NCBI GenBank assembly: GCA_035610365.1
Contig: CM069432.1
Location: 238,356,104 to 238,420,103, forward strand
Direction of reading: 5' to 3'
DNA from: Aquatica leii
Taxonomy: Eukaryota > Arthropoda > Insecta > Coleoptera > Lampyridae
Length of the DNA stretch: 64,000 nt
Position numbers and translations under genes: made by a program. Below are positions 11,852 through 22,170 of this stretch, piece by piece (the first letter of the stretch is position 1; each line of letters begins with the position of its first letter). Below the pieces are notes generated by a model, which saw only the letters and a list, made by a program, of their open reading frames with translations, searched no databases and was not told where the DNA came from.

Positions 11852-12330
11852 TTACTTATTATTAGTTGTATTAAATTTGAACGTACACCCTGAGACATTA
11901 TAAAAATTAATTCCTGAAGTAGGAGTTTCAACTGAAAATGTTTGAGGAATATTATCTATGTTAATAATTTGTAAGTCCTTGCTGGAATTAACGTTGGTGA
12001 TAATTAAGTTGCCAGTTTGATCTTTACTTAAAATTGCGATTTTTGTTTCTTGCCGTGCTTCCACCCTCCGAGATGTTTTAAATTTTTCTTAGTGCCGCCT
12101 GCGTTGGAAAATAGAGCGGTAGACGTTTGACGAAAACAATTTCCCGTATAGAGTGATGGTTCTGGTAAATGCAGATAGTTAGCAACTTTGCTTGGTACTT
12201 TCTCAAAAGTATGGATTCCTACTGGTTGCGTTGTGGATTTGCCATTTCTGTAAGTTATGAATAATCGGTAGTGTGGCGTCTGCTTCCGACGCAAAGCTCA
12301 ATATTTGTCAAATAGGTCTATGGATTTTAC
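11852..12330 (-). pseudogene. Crypton-type tyrosine recombinase, C-terminal remnant
   Basis: Tyrosine recombinases of Crypton DNA transposons cut and join through a catalytic tyrosine, with an R...H/K-x-x-R...H/W...Y set. Seen on the minus strand from 12294: RNGKSTTQPVGIHTFEKVPS, then YTGNCFRQTSTALFSNAG (the H-x-x-R box, with the usual His replaced by Asn: NCFR), then KHLGGWKHG, matching the family's LKRHGGWKS. A frame change follows the GGW box, and the next frame (12064-11852) carries the Asn-rich tail (ITNVNSSKDL...GINFYNVSGCTFKFN) found at the end of insect members. The N-terminal half is missing and no catalytic Tyr is visible. Inactive. Confidence 0.75.
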
Positions 12331-12584
12331 TTTTCTTCAAACTCTTTGTTTAAATTAACAATTGTTTCATTGTGCTCTATGTCTTTTACTTTTAATTACA
12401 GAAGTTCTTTATTACGTAAAGCTCCAGCAATGCCAAATACAACACAAATCTAAAATAATTACTGCATTCATATCAAATTGATTCTAAAAAGTTTGCATAA
12501 ATTACCTTAATCATCAAATAGATTTCAACCGGTGCGTTTAGTAAAAATTGAAAAAGTTTTTGACTGTTTTGAAATATGAGTTTT

Positions 12585-12615
12585 TCCTTTTTCTTCTTCT
12601 TCTTCTCTTTCCTAA
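12585..12615. repeat. Simple TTC repeat at a LINE 3' end
   Basis: TTCTTCTTCTTCTTCTC at about 12591-12607 reads as GAA repeats on the minus strand, at the expected 3' terminus of the LINE copy lying to its right. RTE-clade elements often end in short simple repeats. Confidence 0.5.
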
Positions 12616-13662
12616 GCTTACAGCTTGTTCTTTCTCTTTGGAGATCCATACATGCTATTTCTCCATCTATTCCTCGGCCTTCCTATATTTCTTCTGTCCT
12701 GTGATATTTTATCTTGGGCTTGCTTTACCACGCGATCTTCATTCATTCTGGTGATATGTTCGTCCCATTGATTTCGTCTGTATGTTACCTACTCCGATAT
12801 GTTGGTTATTTTACTTTTATTTCTGATATTGGTGTTGGATACTCTGTCTGGTCGGGGTTTCCCTTGTGTTCTCCAAAGAATTTTCATCTCCGTGACTTCA
12901 GCTAGCTGTTTCGTTTTTGCGGTGTCTTGTCGTATTTCGGCTGCGTACGAGATGATGGGTCTAATTCTACTTTTGTAGATCTTGCTTTGTGTTTCAGGTA
13001 GTATAAACTTATTGCACCATATTATATGATTTAGGCATCCCGCTATGCGATTTGCTTTCATATCTTGGTGTTTTATTTCTTCCTCTAAGCAACCATCACT
13101 AATGAGCAGCACTCCTAAATATTTTGGTTCCATTATTTGCTCAATAATTTTGTCATATACTACTAACTTGCATCTCACTGGATATTTAGCGATCGTCATG
13201 GTTTTTGTTTTACTGGAGGATATTTTCACATTATAATTCTTGCACATGTTATTAAATTTATAAATTTTGCAGGTAGTTTTCGTTCTCTGCTATCAATAGG
13301 ATGTCATCCGCAAATGTTATTACATTGAAATGTTTGTTTCCCATTTTGTAACCTGGCATGTCTTTTAAGCTTTTAATTATTTCATCCAAGGAATTCCCTT
13401 GCCTAATACCTTTCGTCATATTTATAGGCTCAGTTAGCTCTCCATTACACTTTATTTTGATTTTACCATTGGTGTATATTTCTTGTATTAGCTCAATTAT
13501 TATGCCTGGTACATTTCTTCTTTGTAACATGCTGATAACATCTGTCAGTCGTACCGTGTCAAAGGCTTTTTGTAGATCAACAAAACACATACATGCGGGT
13601 TTGTTACATTCAAGAGACTTTTCAATAATCTGTTTTGTCACAAAATATGCATCAGTGCATGA
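12616..13662 (-). pseudogene. 5'-truncated RTE-like LINE, copy B
   Basis: Reverse-transcriptase part of a LINE on the minus strand. From 13662: SCTDAYFVTKQIIEKSLEC, MCFVDLQKAFDTVRL (motif A with catalytic Asp), NMTKGIRQGNSLDE (motif B; the usual QGC/D-S-P is altered and some residues are lost), NVITFADDILLIAEN (motif C, intact F-A-D-D), then the thumb and C-terminus: KTKTMTIAKYP, KYLGVLLISDG, RPIISYAAEI, ILWRTQGKPRPDRVSNTNIR and GRPRNRW near 12660. The endonuclease and early RT are missing. The frame is interrupted near 13250 and near the 3' end. The 3' end meets a GAA repeat. Its 5' end abuts the 3' tail of copy A. Confidence 0.8.
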
Positions 13663-15128
13663 TTTTTTTTCCTTTTTGTTCCTTTTCTTTCAAAAAAATG
13701 ACAGTTGGCAATCTTCTTCAAGTGCCATCTCCGCGACGAAGATTGGTAATCATCATAATTATTTTAATTTTGGAAGTGGCTGCTTTAAATAGTTCATTTG
13801 ATGAGCATCCATACCATTCTGTCAGGTCGCAGCCATGAAATCCTCCTCTTACCTACGTTTTTCTTACCCTAAATTTTACCTTGCATAATTAATTGTAATC
13901 TGGTGTATTTTTCTCCGCGTGTAATATGTCCTGGATATTGTAGTTTTCTTATTTTAATTGTTTCTATAATTTCATTCTTTTTGTTTAGTCTTCTCAGAAC
14001 TTTGTCGTTTGTGACGTGGTCTGTCCATGATATTTTCAAGATCTTTCTATATACCCACAAGTTGTCTTATTCAAGGTCCAAGCCTCCATCCCATAAAGCA
14101 ACGCAAAGAATATGCAGCATTTAGCCAGCCGCATTCTCAAGTTGAGTTTTAAATCTCTTGTGCAAAATACCTTTCTTGGTTTGGTACAATTTGTTCTTAC
14201 CTTTTCGATTCGGCTTTTAATTTCTTTTGTGTAGTCATTTGTGGAATTAATCATATTAACCACATATGCGTAGTTTTCGACTTGTTCAATGATCTTACCG
14301 TTAACTATCAGTCTCATATAGTCTTTTTGTACTTCGGATATTCTCATGCAGTTCGTCTTCTTATTGTTCATTGTTAACCCATATTCTTGGCTACACTTAA
14401 CTATTTTGTCTATCAGTCTTTGCAGGTCCTTGATGTTTTCCGCTATTGTAACTGTGTCATCTGATATTATTAATCGGTGTTCTATTAATTTTTATTCCAA
14501 CTGTCTCTCCTTTAAGCGGTTTTTTCAGAATCTCTTCGGAGTATGCGTTAAAAAGCAGTAGTGGTAAAACACATCCTTGTCTGACCCCTCGTTTAATCTC
14601 AAATATATTTGATAATTGTTCGTCAATACGGATTTTTGCTTTTTGTTTGCAATATAGGTTTGATATTATCAGGTCATTGTAGTCTATATGTTTGAAGATA
14701 AGAACGTTCATTAGTTGGTCATGGCGGACTTTGTCAAATGCTTTGTTATAGTCGATGAAGCATACGTATATCTTTATTGACGTTCAGAACATCACACTTA
14801 TTTATAATAAAGTAGAGGATTAGAATAAAATAAAACCAAAATCTATTTTTAACTATGTGAGAAAAATATATTGAAAATAAAAAAAAATAATTATTTTAAA
14901 TAAAACTGTTACAGGACTCTTTGGACTAGTACATTGAATGAGAATAAGGCTTCAAGTATATCCTGGCCTTTGCAAAATCCAAATTGTGTTTCATCTATAA
15001 CCATGTCTAATTTTTGAGAAATTCTGTTGTGAATGACTTTTAGGAGCAGTTTTAACGTATGGGATACCAAGCTAATAGTGCGGTGATCACTACATTCTCT
15101 AGTATTCGTTCTTTTAGGTTTGGTTGGC
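13663..15128 (-). pseudogene. RTE-like LINE, copy A, 5'-truncated
   Basis: A second LINE, from a different subfamily than copy B (C-terminus GKKNVGKRRISWL instead of GRPRNRW). From 15128 on the minus strand: PTKPKRTNTRECSDHRTIS, LVSHTLKLLLKVIHNRI, QFGFCKGQDILEALFSF, then after an interruption KIYVCFIDYNKAFDKVRHDQ (motif A), FEIKRGVRQGCVLPLLLFNAY (motif B), a missing or damaged motif C region near 14400-14450, LNKTTCGYIERS..., WTDHVTNDKVLRRLNKK and the C-terminus at about 13740-13870. Its tail (GAAAGAAAAGGAAC...GGAAAAAAAA, read on minus) ends at 13663. A ~130-bp insertion interrupts it at 14780-14912. Several stops and frame changes. Confidence 0.8.
14780..14912. other. AT-rich insertion inside LINE copy A
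   Basis: The LINE reading frame stops after VLVQRVL (14912) and resumes at IYVCFIDY (14778). The intervening ~130 bp is AT-rich and non-coding and has no counterpart in related LINEs, where these residues are nearly adjacent. No clear target duplication or terminal repeat, so its origin is unknown. Confidence 0.5.
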
Positions 15129-15409
15129 GATAATAGTTATTTATCCAATTGTATGGTATAAACATGTCATTATTCAACTCTTTTGGGTTGAATGTTATTT
15201 TGAAACAGTATTTTGTTTAAAGTTGGTGTTGCTCACGAGGTTTGTACGTATATTGGTCATTGTGGGTATGATTTATATTCGTAATGTTTCGTACATCGTA
15301 GGTTTGAAGAAAATTGGTCGGTTGACGTACTTGCTGTTGTAAACATTTCAACTACTCTGTTTTTACTAAAAGAAATTTCAATTTAAAACTGTAGAAAAAT
15401 GTTATCTTT

Positions 15410-18200
15410 TGCTACAGCTGGACTTTTCCATCCACCATGCTGTTTTATTGGAATCAATCACTTCCTTGGTTAGCGAATTAAGGTGCACTATAACGTCTTA
15501 CCTTAGGGTTTTTTGATTTCAACAAAGCAGAAACTTTTTTTAGCACTATACTAATTGTGTTTATACCAATCGGACTTGATACACATAGTCCATTACGACA
15601 TGTTAAGAATGCGTCAAGAGTGTCAAATTGTCCTTTATTGTTACAAGACCTAACGTAGATGCAAACTCCATAAACTGCTTCCGACGCATCGGAAAATCCA
15701 TGTAGTTCAATATTTTGAGGTTTTGCTACTATTACATGTCGTGCTCTTCTTAAAGAATTCAGGGATGATAATTGATCACGAAATTTCAACCATTTTGTGG
15801 AAATATGCATAGGAGGACCTTCATCACAAGTTAGCTTCTCTTGCCATATATTCGTTGCTTGAATGATGACGAGATCTAGTAGCCTTAAAGGATCAAATAT
15901 TTGCGCTGTGGTAGCAAGCACGGAAAGTTTGGTGACTTTTTCAGAATCGGTAAAGTTTCGAATGCTATATTGCAAATCATGTGTACCGGGAAACGATTAA
16001 ATGCCAAATGTTTGGGATTCTTGTTGCTCAGAAATTTGGACAGTTTGATTGATAGTGGTTTCAGTTGATCGCAAATGTTCTAGCAAACTTCTGTTGTTTG
16101 AAGACCACTTTTGTAACTTGAAAGCTGTCGAATTTAAGATTTTAGAAATGTGGGATTATAATTGTAACAAGCTATCAGTGGAATTTGATCCGGTCAAAAG
16201 ATCGTCGACGTAAAAATTGTATTCTGTTGCTTGAGATACAAGAGGATAAGTAGAACGGTTGTCTAAAGCTAATTGTTTCAAACATCTAATCGCTAAGAAT
16301 AATGCTGCTGCTATACGATAAGTAACAGTATGGAGTTGATAAAAGGAAATATTTGAATTTTGATATGATCCTCTAAATAATGAATTGTGTGTTTTGTTGA
16401 CTTGGGTCGACTAATACTTTACGGTACATTTTCTCAATATCTGCTGTAATGACGTATAAATGTTTACAAAATCGTAATAATATCTCAAACAAATCGCTCT
16501 GTATTACAGGGCCGTAGTGTTGAGTGTCGTTTAATTATAAACCTGTTGTGGTTTTTGCAGAACCATCAAAAACAACACGAGTTTTGGTAGTTGAGCTAAT
16601 TGCCTTGATAACGGCGTGATGTGGCAAATAAACTATTTAAACTATTATGCAGAGGATTCTTCAATAGCAGTCACGTGACCAAAAGCTTTATACTCTACCA
16701 TAAATTTTGTATATTCCTGTATTAATGATGGATTGGCTAACAATTTTCGTTCTAACGAATAAGATCGTTTTAACGCTAAAGAGCGGGAGTCGCCAAGAGC
16801 AGTGATATTGTTTTTATAAAGAAGATTTACTATAAAACGTCCGAAATAATCTCAAGTAGTAGTTTCTAAGAAATGACCTTTGCAATATTGCTCGTCTGAT
16901 GAGTATGGGCTATTATTATTTTTACACTCCTCGATTTCCCAGAACTTTTGTAATTGTTCATGTTGTAGTGTGCACGCATGCTAACGATAATGCAACTTTA
17001 TTATCGTGAGTAGTTTGATCACCGATTATCCAATCTAATTTTGTTTTTTGTAAGATGGGTTTATTTTTGCCTAATTTGTGTTGTCCAACACAAAGAGAGT
17101 CCCAAAATATATCAACACCTAAACGAACGTCAATGTTGCTTGTAATGTGAACCTTCGTTTACTTTTGATTTAAATGAGACACAAAATGTGTTTCATTTGG
17201 AATTGCATATTCCAGAAGTTGTCAAATTGTAATTATATTTTAATAAACCAAACTTATTGCAAAGATTACTTGTAATGAAGTTGATTTGTGATCTAGGATC
17301 CAATAAACTGCGACAAAGTGTTTGTGAACTAGTTTTGAAACTATAAAGAGAAGAACCTGAGTTTTTTGAAACTTGGTGTGATAAAACATTAGTAGAACTA
17401 ATTTGCTCGTGTTGAGACATTTGAGGTTGGGAATGTTAATAATTTTGTCTATCACTAAGTAACGATTCTTGCGGTAAATCGTAATCTATATGTAATCAAG
17501 TGTTGTGCTTTTTGTTACACTTACATTGACGTCTAATTTGAGAAACGTAGTGCAGCTTGTTCATATTGTTTTAGTCCATGCACAATTTTTGTCATCCAAA
17601 AAGTTCTGCAACTGAGAATATTATCGCGCTTGACGGGTTCTAAATTGAATAAGGTCTTAAGATTGTTGTTTATTGCTAATTTTTTATTTTTAAATTTTCT
17701 AGATAAAGTTTCCCACGCAATTGTATAATTTTCTTCTGTTATTTGCAATGTTTTAATCTTTTGGGCAGCTTTGCCCTTTAACGCACTACGTAAATAATAA
17801 AATCGTTGAATGTTACTTAAATTAGGATATTTATTAATTATTGAATCAAATGAATCGCGGAATTCAATCCAATCCTCAAACTTTCTTCCGAAAACGGGTA
17901 ATTCTATATGGAGCAACAGCGTTCTATTAGGATTGATGCCTTAAAAGTAATTTCATCGCAGGTGTCTTCAAAGGTCTCTAACTCGAATTCATAAGAATTA
18001 TCGTCGGATATCTGTATATTTTAAAATGAAAATTCATTCATTACGGTTTTAATTTCATCTAAACTATGAACAAGATTACCTAGCTCACTCGGATTACCAT
18101 AAATTTTTGTAAAAAACCAGTTAAACGCGATTTTAATAAGCTTCGTGCAATTTCAAATCATCCATGACTATGCCACGCAAAATAAAGCAATATTAAATGC
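15410..18200 (-). mobile_element. BEL/Pao LTR retrotransposon fossil
   Basis: Minus-strand fossil of the BEL/Pao group. Parts in order: gag with the DUF1759-type region (about 18200-17530, ELPVFGRKFEDWIEFRDSF typical), a protease region (about 17420-17190), a reverse-transcriptase stretch (about 16800-15980) and the Pao-type RNase H region (about 15975-15410, IELHGFSDASEAVYGVCIY). The integrase and both LTRs were not found, so it looks truncated. It is broken in many places, clearly more than ten, and looks old. Confidence 0.8.
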
Positions 18201-19244
18201 AAATGGTAACAATGCAACAGAGATTAAGAAAAATAATTTGAAGACGACTGGTTGGCTTGTAAATCGTCTCAAGAAATCTTGAAATGCTGGGTTTCACACT
18301 CAAATGGTAGTGAATAGCTCAAAATGATAAACGGTTAAAATTATTGTACTAAACAACACGCGAAAAACAAAAATGAATTCAACTACGCGTATAATTTCAC
18401 TTATCAATATTCGGCTCGAGAAGGACCATTTATGTTTATGTGAAAATTAAAAAAAACGCTTAGCTGCGCTGCTACACCTCATCTTTATTTAATTAAAACA
18501 TAGATGTCACCAAGCTATCAAAGTTAAATTGAACCGTCATACAATTTTTTGGAAACTTAAAAACTAATTAACAATGACAAAACGAAATTTGTACCAGGTA
18601 CCGAGGTCACGTAGTAAGCCCTTAATGATGCCAGGTAACTAGATTCTTAATCCTACTTAAAAAAAGGAGATTTCAAACAAAGGAGAATGACACAAACAGA
18701 AACAATATGTACAATATTTAACTAAATCTTGGAACTATGCAGGTAAGACGGAACAAACTTCGAATGGATGAACTTTCAAAAATGACAAATGTAATCAATA
18801 TAGTTGTGCCAAAACAATTTTTGCTCTCCAAAAATTCTGGTATAATTACAATTTGTTGACTTGTAAAAAACCAAGAAAACGTAAAAAACATTACTGTAAG
18901 ATTTTTTTTGAGTAAACTGTAAAAGCTGATTTAAAAGAGTGTTACTTTATGGGCTGATTTTTTTAAATTTTTGTACAAAATAAATTGGATAATTATTTCA
19001 GTCCATAAAATTTCAGTTGGATTATACAAATAAAACTAAATACTAGGTTACAAACTGAATCCAATATTTTCCCAAAAAAAAACGTTTTTTTAAAAAAGGG
19101 GCTTTCACGGAGGTGAGATTACAATAACGGAGGTGGTAAAAAGAGAGGGAGGTTTCTGGTTTGCACATTGAAGGTATTTCTAGGCATTCCTGCTAGATAT
19201 TTAACTATTTTTCTAGAATGTAAAACCTATTTATTAATAGTATA
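18201..19244. other. AT-rich non-coding stretch
   Basis: No coding sequence or LTR-like pair recognised. The lost 5' flank of the BEL/Pao fossil may lie here. Confidence 0.35.
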
Positions 19245-19374
19245 TTATATATCAAGGTTGAGAAGTGCATCATTATAACCTAAGCGATAGATTATATCGC
19301 GAGACGCGAAGCGTCGAGGGATATAAATCGCGCAGGTTATAATGAACTTCTCAACCGTGTTATATATACAATTT
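19245..19374. repeat. Hairpin repeat with GC-rich CGCGAAGCG centre
   Basis: Arms of about 52 bp: AAGGTTGAGAAGTGCAT and CATTATAACC on the left; reversed on the right, ACGGTTGAGAAGTTCATT and ATAACCTG. They close on GCGAGACGCGAAGCGTCGAG (about 19299-19318), which is itself hairpin-forming (GACGC-GAA-GCGTC). It lies in strongly AT-rich DNA. Same design as 11622-11737. Probably the end of, or a whole, non-autonomous mobile element. Confidence 0.6.
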
Positions 19375-19936
19375 TTTCCACTACTAGAATTATTAAAACC
19401 TTTCTACCTGTTACTAAATCAAATTTAAAATTTAAGATATTAATTTTAAATTAAAAATCAAGTCAGTAATTCATTAGTTTAATAGAATTAATTTTGACGT
19501 AATTTTTAATTGTGATTTAAAACACAAAAATAAACAGATAACGTAAGTTTTTATTGCTAAAGTTGTTTAAATTGTTTAAAAACATTATTATTTTAAGCAT
19601 TGATTATATCTGAAATATATTTAATTCTATAATATTCACATTTAATTAAGCGCGAACTTCAAATAACTTACTTTTTAAAATCCTATTAATTTATTAATTA
19701 AACAATTTAAAAACTTAAATTAGCATTAAATAAAATCTCTTGCTCTTAATACGCAGTTTGGTAAACTTTTTTTCTTTGAAACTGTTGTAGTATTATCAGA
19801 AAATGTAAATATGTTCATTATTAACTACTAGTTAATAATGAAATATTATTTACCTGAGCTTAAAAAAGTACAACTTCACGGCCTTCTGTTATACGTAATA
19901 ATGCAAGCGTATACAACTAGTAGTGGAAAAAACATT
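19372..19936. repeat. Segment bounded by inverted TTTTTTCCACTACTAG
   Basis: TTTTTTCCACTACTAG at about 19373-19387 is repeated in inverse orientation at about 19917-19933 (CTAGTAGTGGAAAAAA). The ~530 bp between is AT-rich and non-coding. The left copy touches the hairpin at 19245-19374. It may be the termini of a non-autonomous element; no target duplication is obvious. Confidence 0.4.
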
Positions 19937-20202
19937 TTTTTAAAATTGCAAAATATTTATTACAAGGTTTAAAAAATGTTTGAACAAAAGTAAGAATGCA
20001 TAACACCAAAAAACTTAAATATTATTATAGTCTTTAAACAGAAGAACTTGAAACATCTTAGCTTTAACTCGTTTTATATAAGAGACAACAAAGCTAAAAA
20101 TACTACTCAACTAAATTAAGGAAAAGGCGGACTGACAACTTAAAACAAAATAATAATTCAGGTACTAAACAGTCTACTGGACATTTGCCCGGTTGTTTAT
20201 TA

Positions 20203-22150
20203 TTAAAGGCTTTTTGATATGTCGTCTTCAAAATTAAATACGTATTGCTCTCGGTTGTTTACGCAATGCATGTCAATAATTTTCAGAATGTCACTTTTAT
20301 CTATAGGATATGTTTCTTCTTTTTCAGGTAAAACAAGTTTATTTGCTCCAAACACTCGCTTCATGTATTTTATTGTGCAGAAATCATGGAATACTTCAAG
20401 TACGAACACCACAAACTTTTTTACTGAATTTTTGCCTTTAACTTGTACTAGAATATACTCATTCACTTAAATTTTTTGTTTTCGATTACTTTTTCTGAAA
20501 TATCTTCATTACTTTTACCTTCTGAATCATGATTTGAGCTGCTGTTAGAGTAAACGTCTGAATATCTTATCCTTTTCTTGAATAGAGCATGTAGTTCTTC
20601 AACATTAAAATTTCATAGCTTGTAATGAGGACACCTAACAACGCAGTCTAACCATGACAATAAATGGATTAGACTTGTACCAGATGTACTCATGGGTTTG
20701 CATTAGTCCGTTAAACTTTGGTAATGTTCTTGATAAAACTGGAATCCAACTTATCAAGAGATAATCCATAAATTTTGATGTCTTTGCATTTTTGAGATAC
20801 ATGCGATAAAAATGAAGCAAAATAGCAATACCACTCGCCACTAGCGAATCTGCAATCCTCTTTAAACAGCCTCCTACCCCGTCAGGCGTTTCTCACTAAA
20901 ATGCCATCGAATTACCTGGAAGTCTAGCAGATTAGGTAAATAATCTGCTACTAGCCACATCATTTTGCGATTTCGGTACTGGGTGGTCGGCCCATTACTA
21001 ATAAAATGTACCGAGTTAATTCGATCTATTTTGGTTTTTCACTCGTTAACTACCGGCTCCAGATGACCAATGATAGCAACAGAATCATAACGTAAATTAG
21101 TACAAAAACAGGTTTTTATTAACTGTTTTTCTTTATCTAATGGTAAGTAACTACTGTGTGGAGCGAAAGCTGAGGCTTAGATCCTCCAAAATGAGCTGAA
21201 TGCATCTTTTCACTATATTTGCAATTATAATTTTCGGAGAAGTCTAAGTGTATTAAAACTTCATCGTATTCTTAGATTATTTTTGATACCTTGAATAGTT
21301 CGCTATTGGTGAATAATGTTTCTCACATGCAGTAGAAACGGATTTAATGCTTGTCGGAAGAGATTTACAAATTCTTGTTTAGTGGTCCTAACTTTTTCTT
21401 TTAATGTTTTGGTGCTTATTTTTTGCTGGCTCTTTATAATCACTTCAACCCTTTTAGTAACCCACTTTTCGTACAGTAGCGTGTCTTCAACTTTAGAATC
21501 TTCTAACATTACCGTTTTAGACACTTCTCATCATTTTTTTCTTCAGGGTAGCTCACAGTCTTTCATACATCTTGAAGAGTATTTTCTGTAATCATACTAA
21601 GAATTCTTAATTTTTTTACAATCAATGCAAAACACATAAACATCTGTCGCGTTTGTTGACAGATGGTTAAACAATCCAAACCGGCCGATATCTACAAAAA
21701 GTAGTATAGCTAATGTGAATAGTGTTTCTGATCATAAATATTCCAGTTTTTTATTAAGTTTTATGCAATTTTTTTTTCTTCTTCGTAACCGTCCGTCTTG
21801 AATCCTGCCATGTTCATTACGATTGGAGGTCCAGCTTGATTTTCAAGGACAGGACTTGGAGGTGGTGTTTCTTCTGATTTTTTTAACACGTTCTGTGATT
21901 CCTTTTTTCGGTCATAATTTGCTTTACTGCTCTCTCTTCAGTTTTTACGCTATTTTTTTTCTCTCTCGGACAATTCTGCTATAGACTTGATTTTTCCTTG
22001 TTCTCTGCGCTTTTTCCATCGCTCTCGTTCCTTTCTCTTTTTTCTTCATATTTTACAGGGTTTCTTCTTCGTGCTTCTTGTAACTTTCTTATTGCTTCTC
22101 GTAGTCGTTGTTTTTGCTTTTCATGATCCTTTTTTGACGGCATATTAGAG
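20203..22150 (-). pseudogene. Fossil of an insect orphan family with DDE-like motif order
   Basis: I recognise this as a family seen in many insect genomes as uncharacterised repeated proteins; no function is established to my knowledge. Minus strand, in order: a basic coiled N-terminus (22150-21980, MPSKKDHEKQKQRLREAIRK); a Lys/Glu-rich linker; VTKRVEVIIKSQQKISTKTL and FRQALNPFLLHVRNIIHQ (21524-21303); EVLIHLDFSENYNCKYSE and SAHFGG (about 21260-21190); DRINSVHFISNGPTTQYRNR (about 21015-20960); a decayed stretch with LKRTADSLVASGIAI-like residues (about 20850); and a C-terminal domain (20466-20203) with VQVKGKNSVKKFVVFVLEVF and ANKLVLPEKEETYPI. The D-S/G-P-T-T-Q-Y box here reads SNGP instead of the usual SDGP. 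Acidic residues at HLDFSENY, S(D)GPTTQY and WHFSE suggest an RNase H/DDE fold by inference. Many stops and frame changes; dead. Confidence 0.65.
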
Positions 22151-22170
22151 CTAAACCAATAAAACAAATG

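Noticed and set aside
13358-13792. 144-codon plus-strand frame
   Set aside because: Shadow of the minus-strand LINE.
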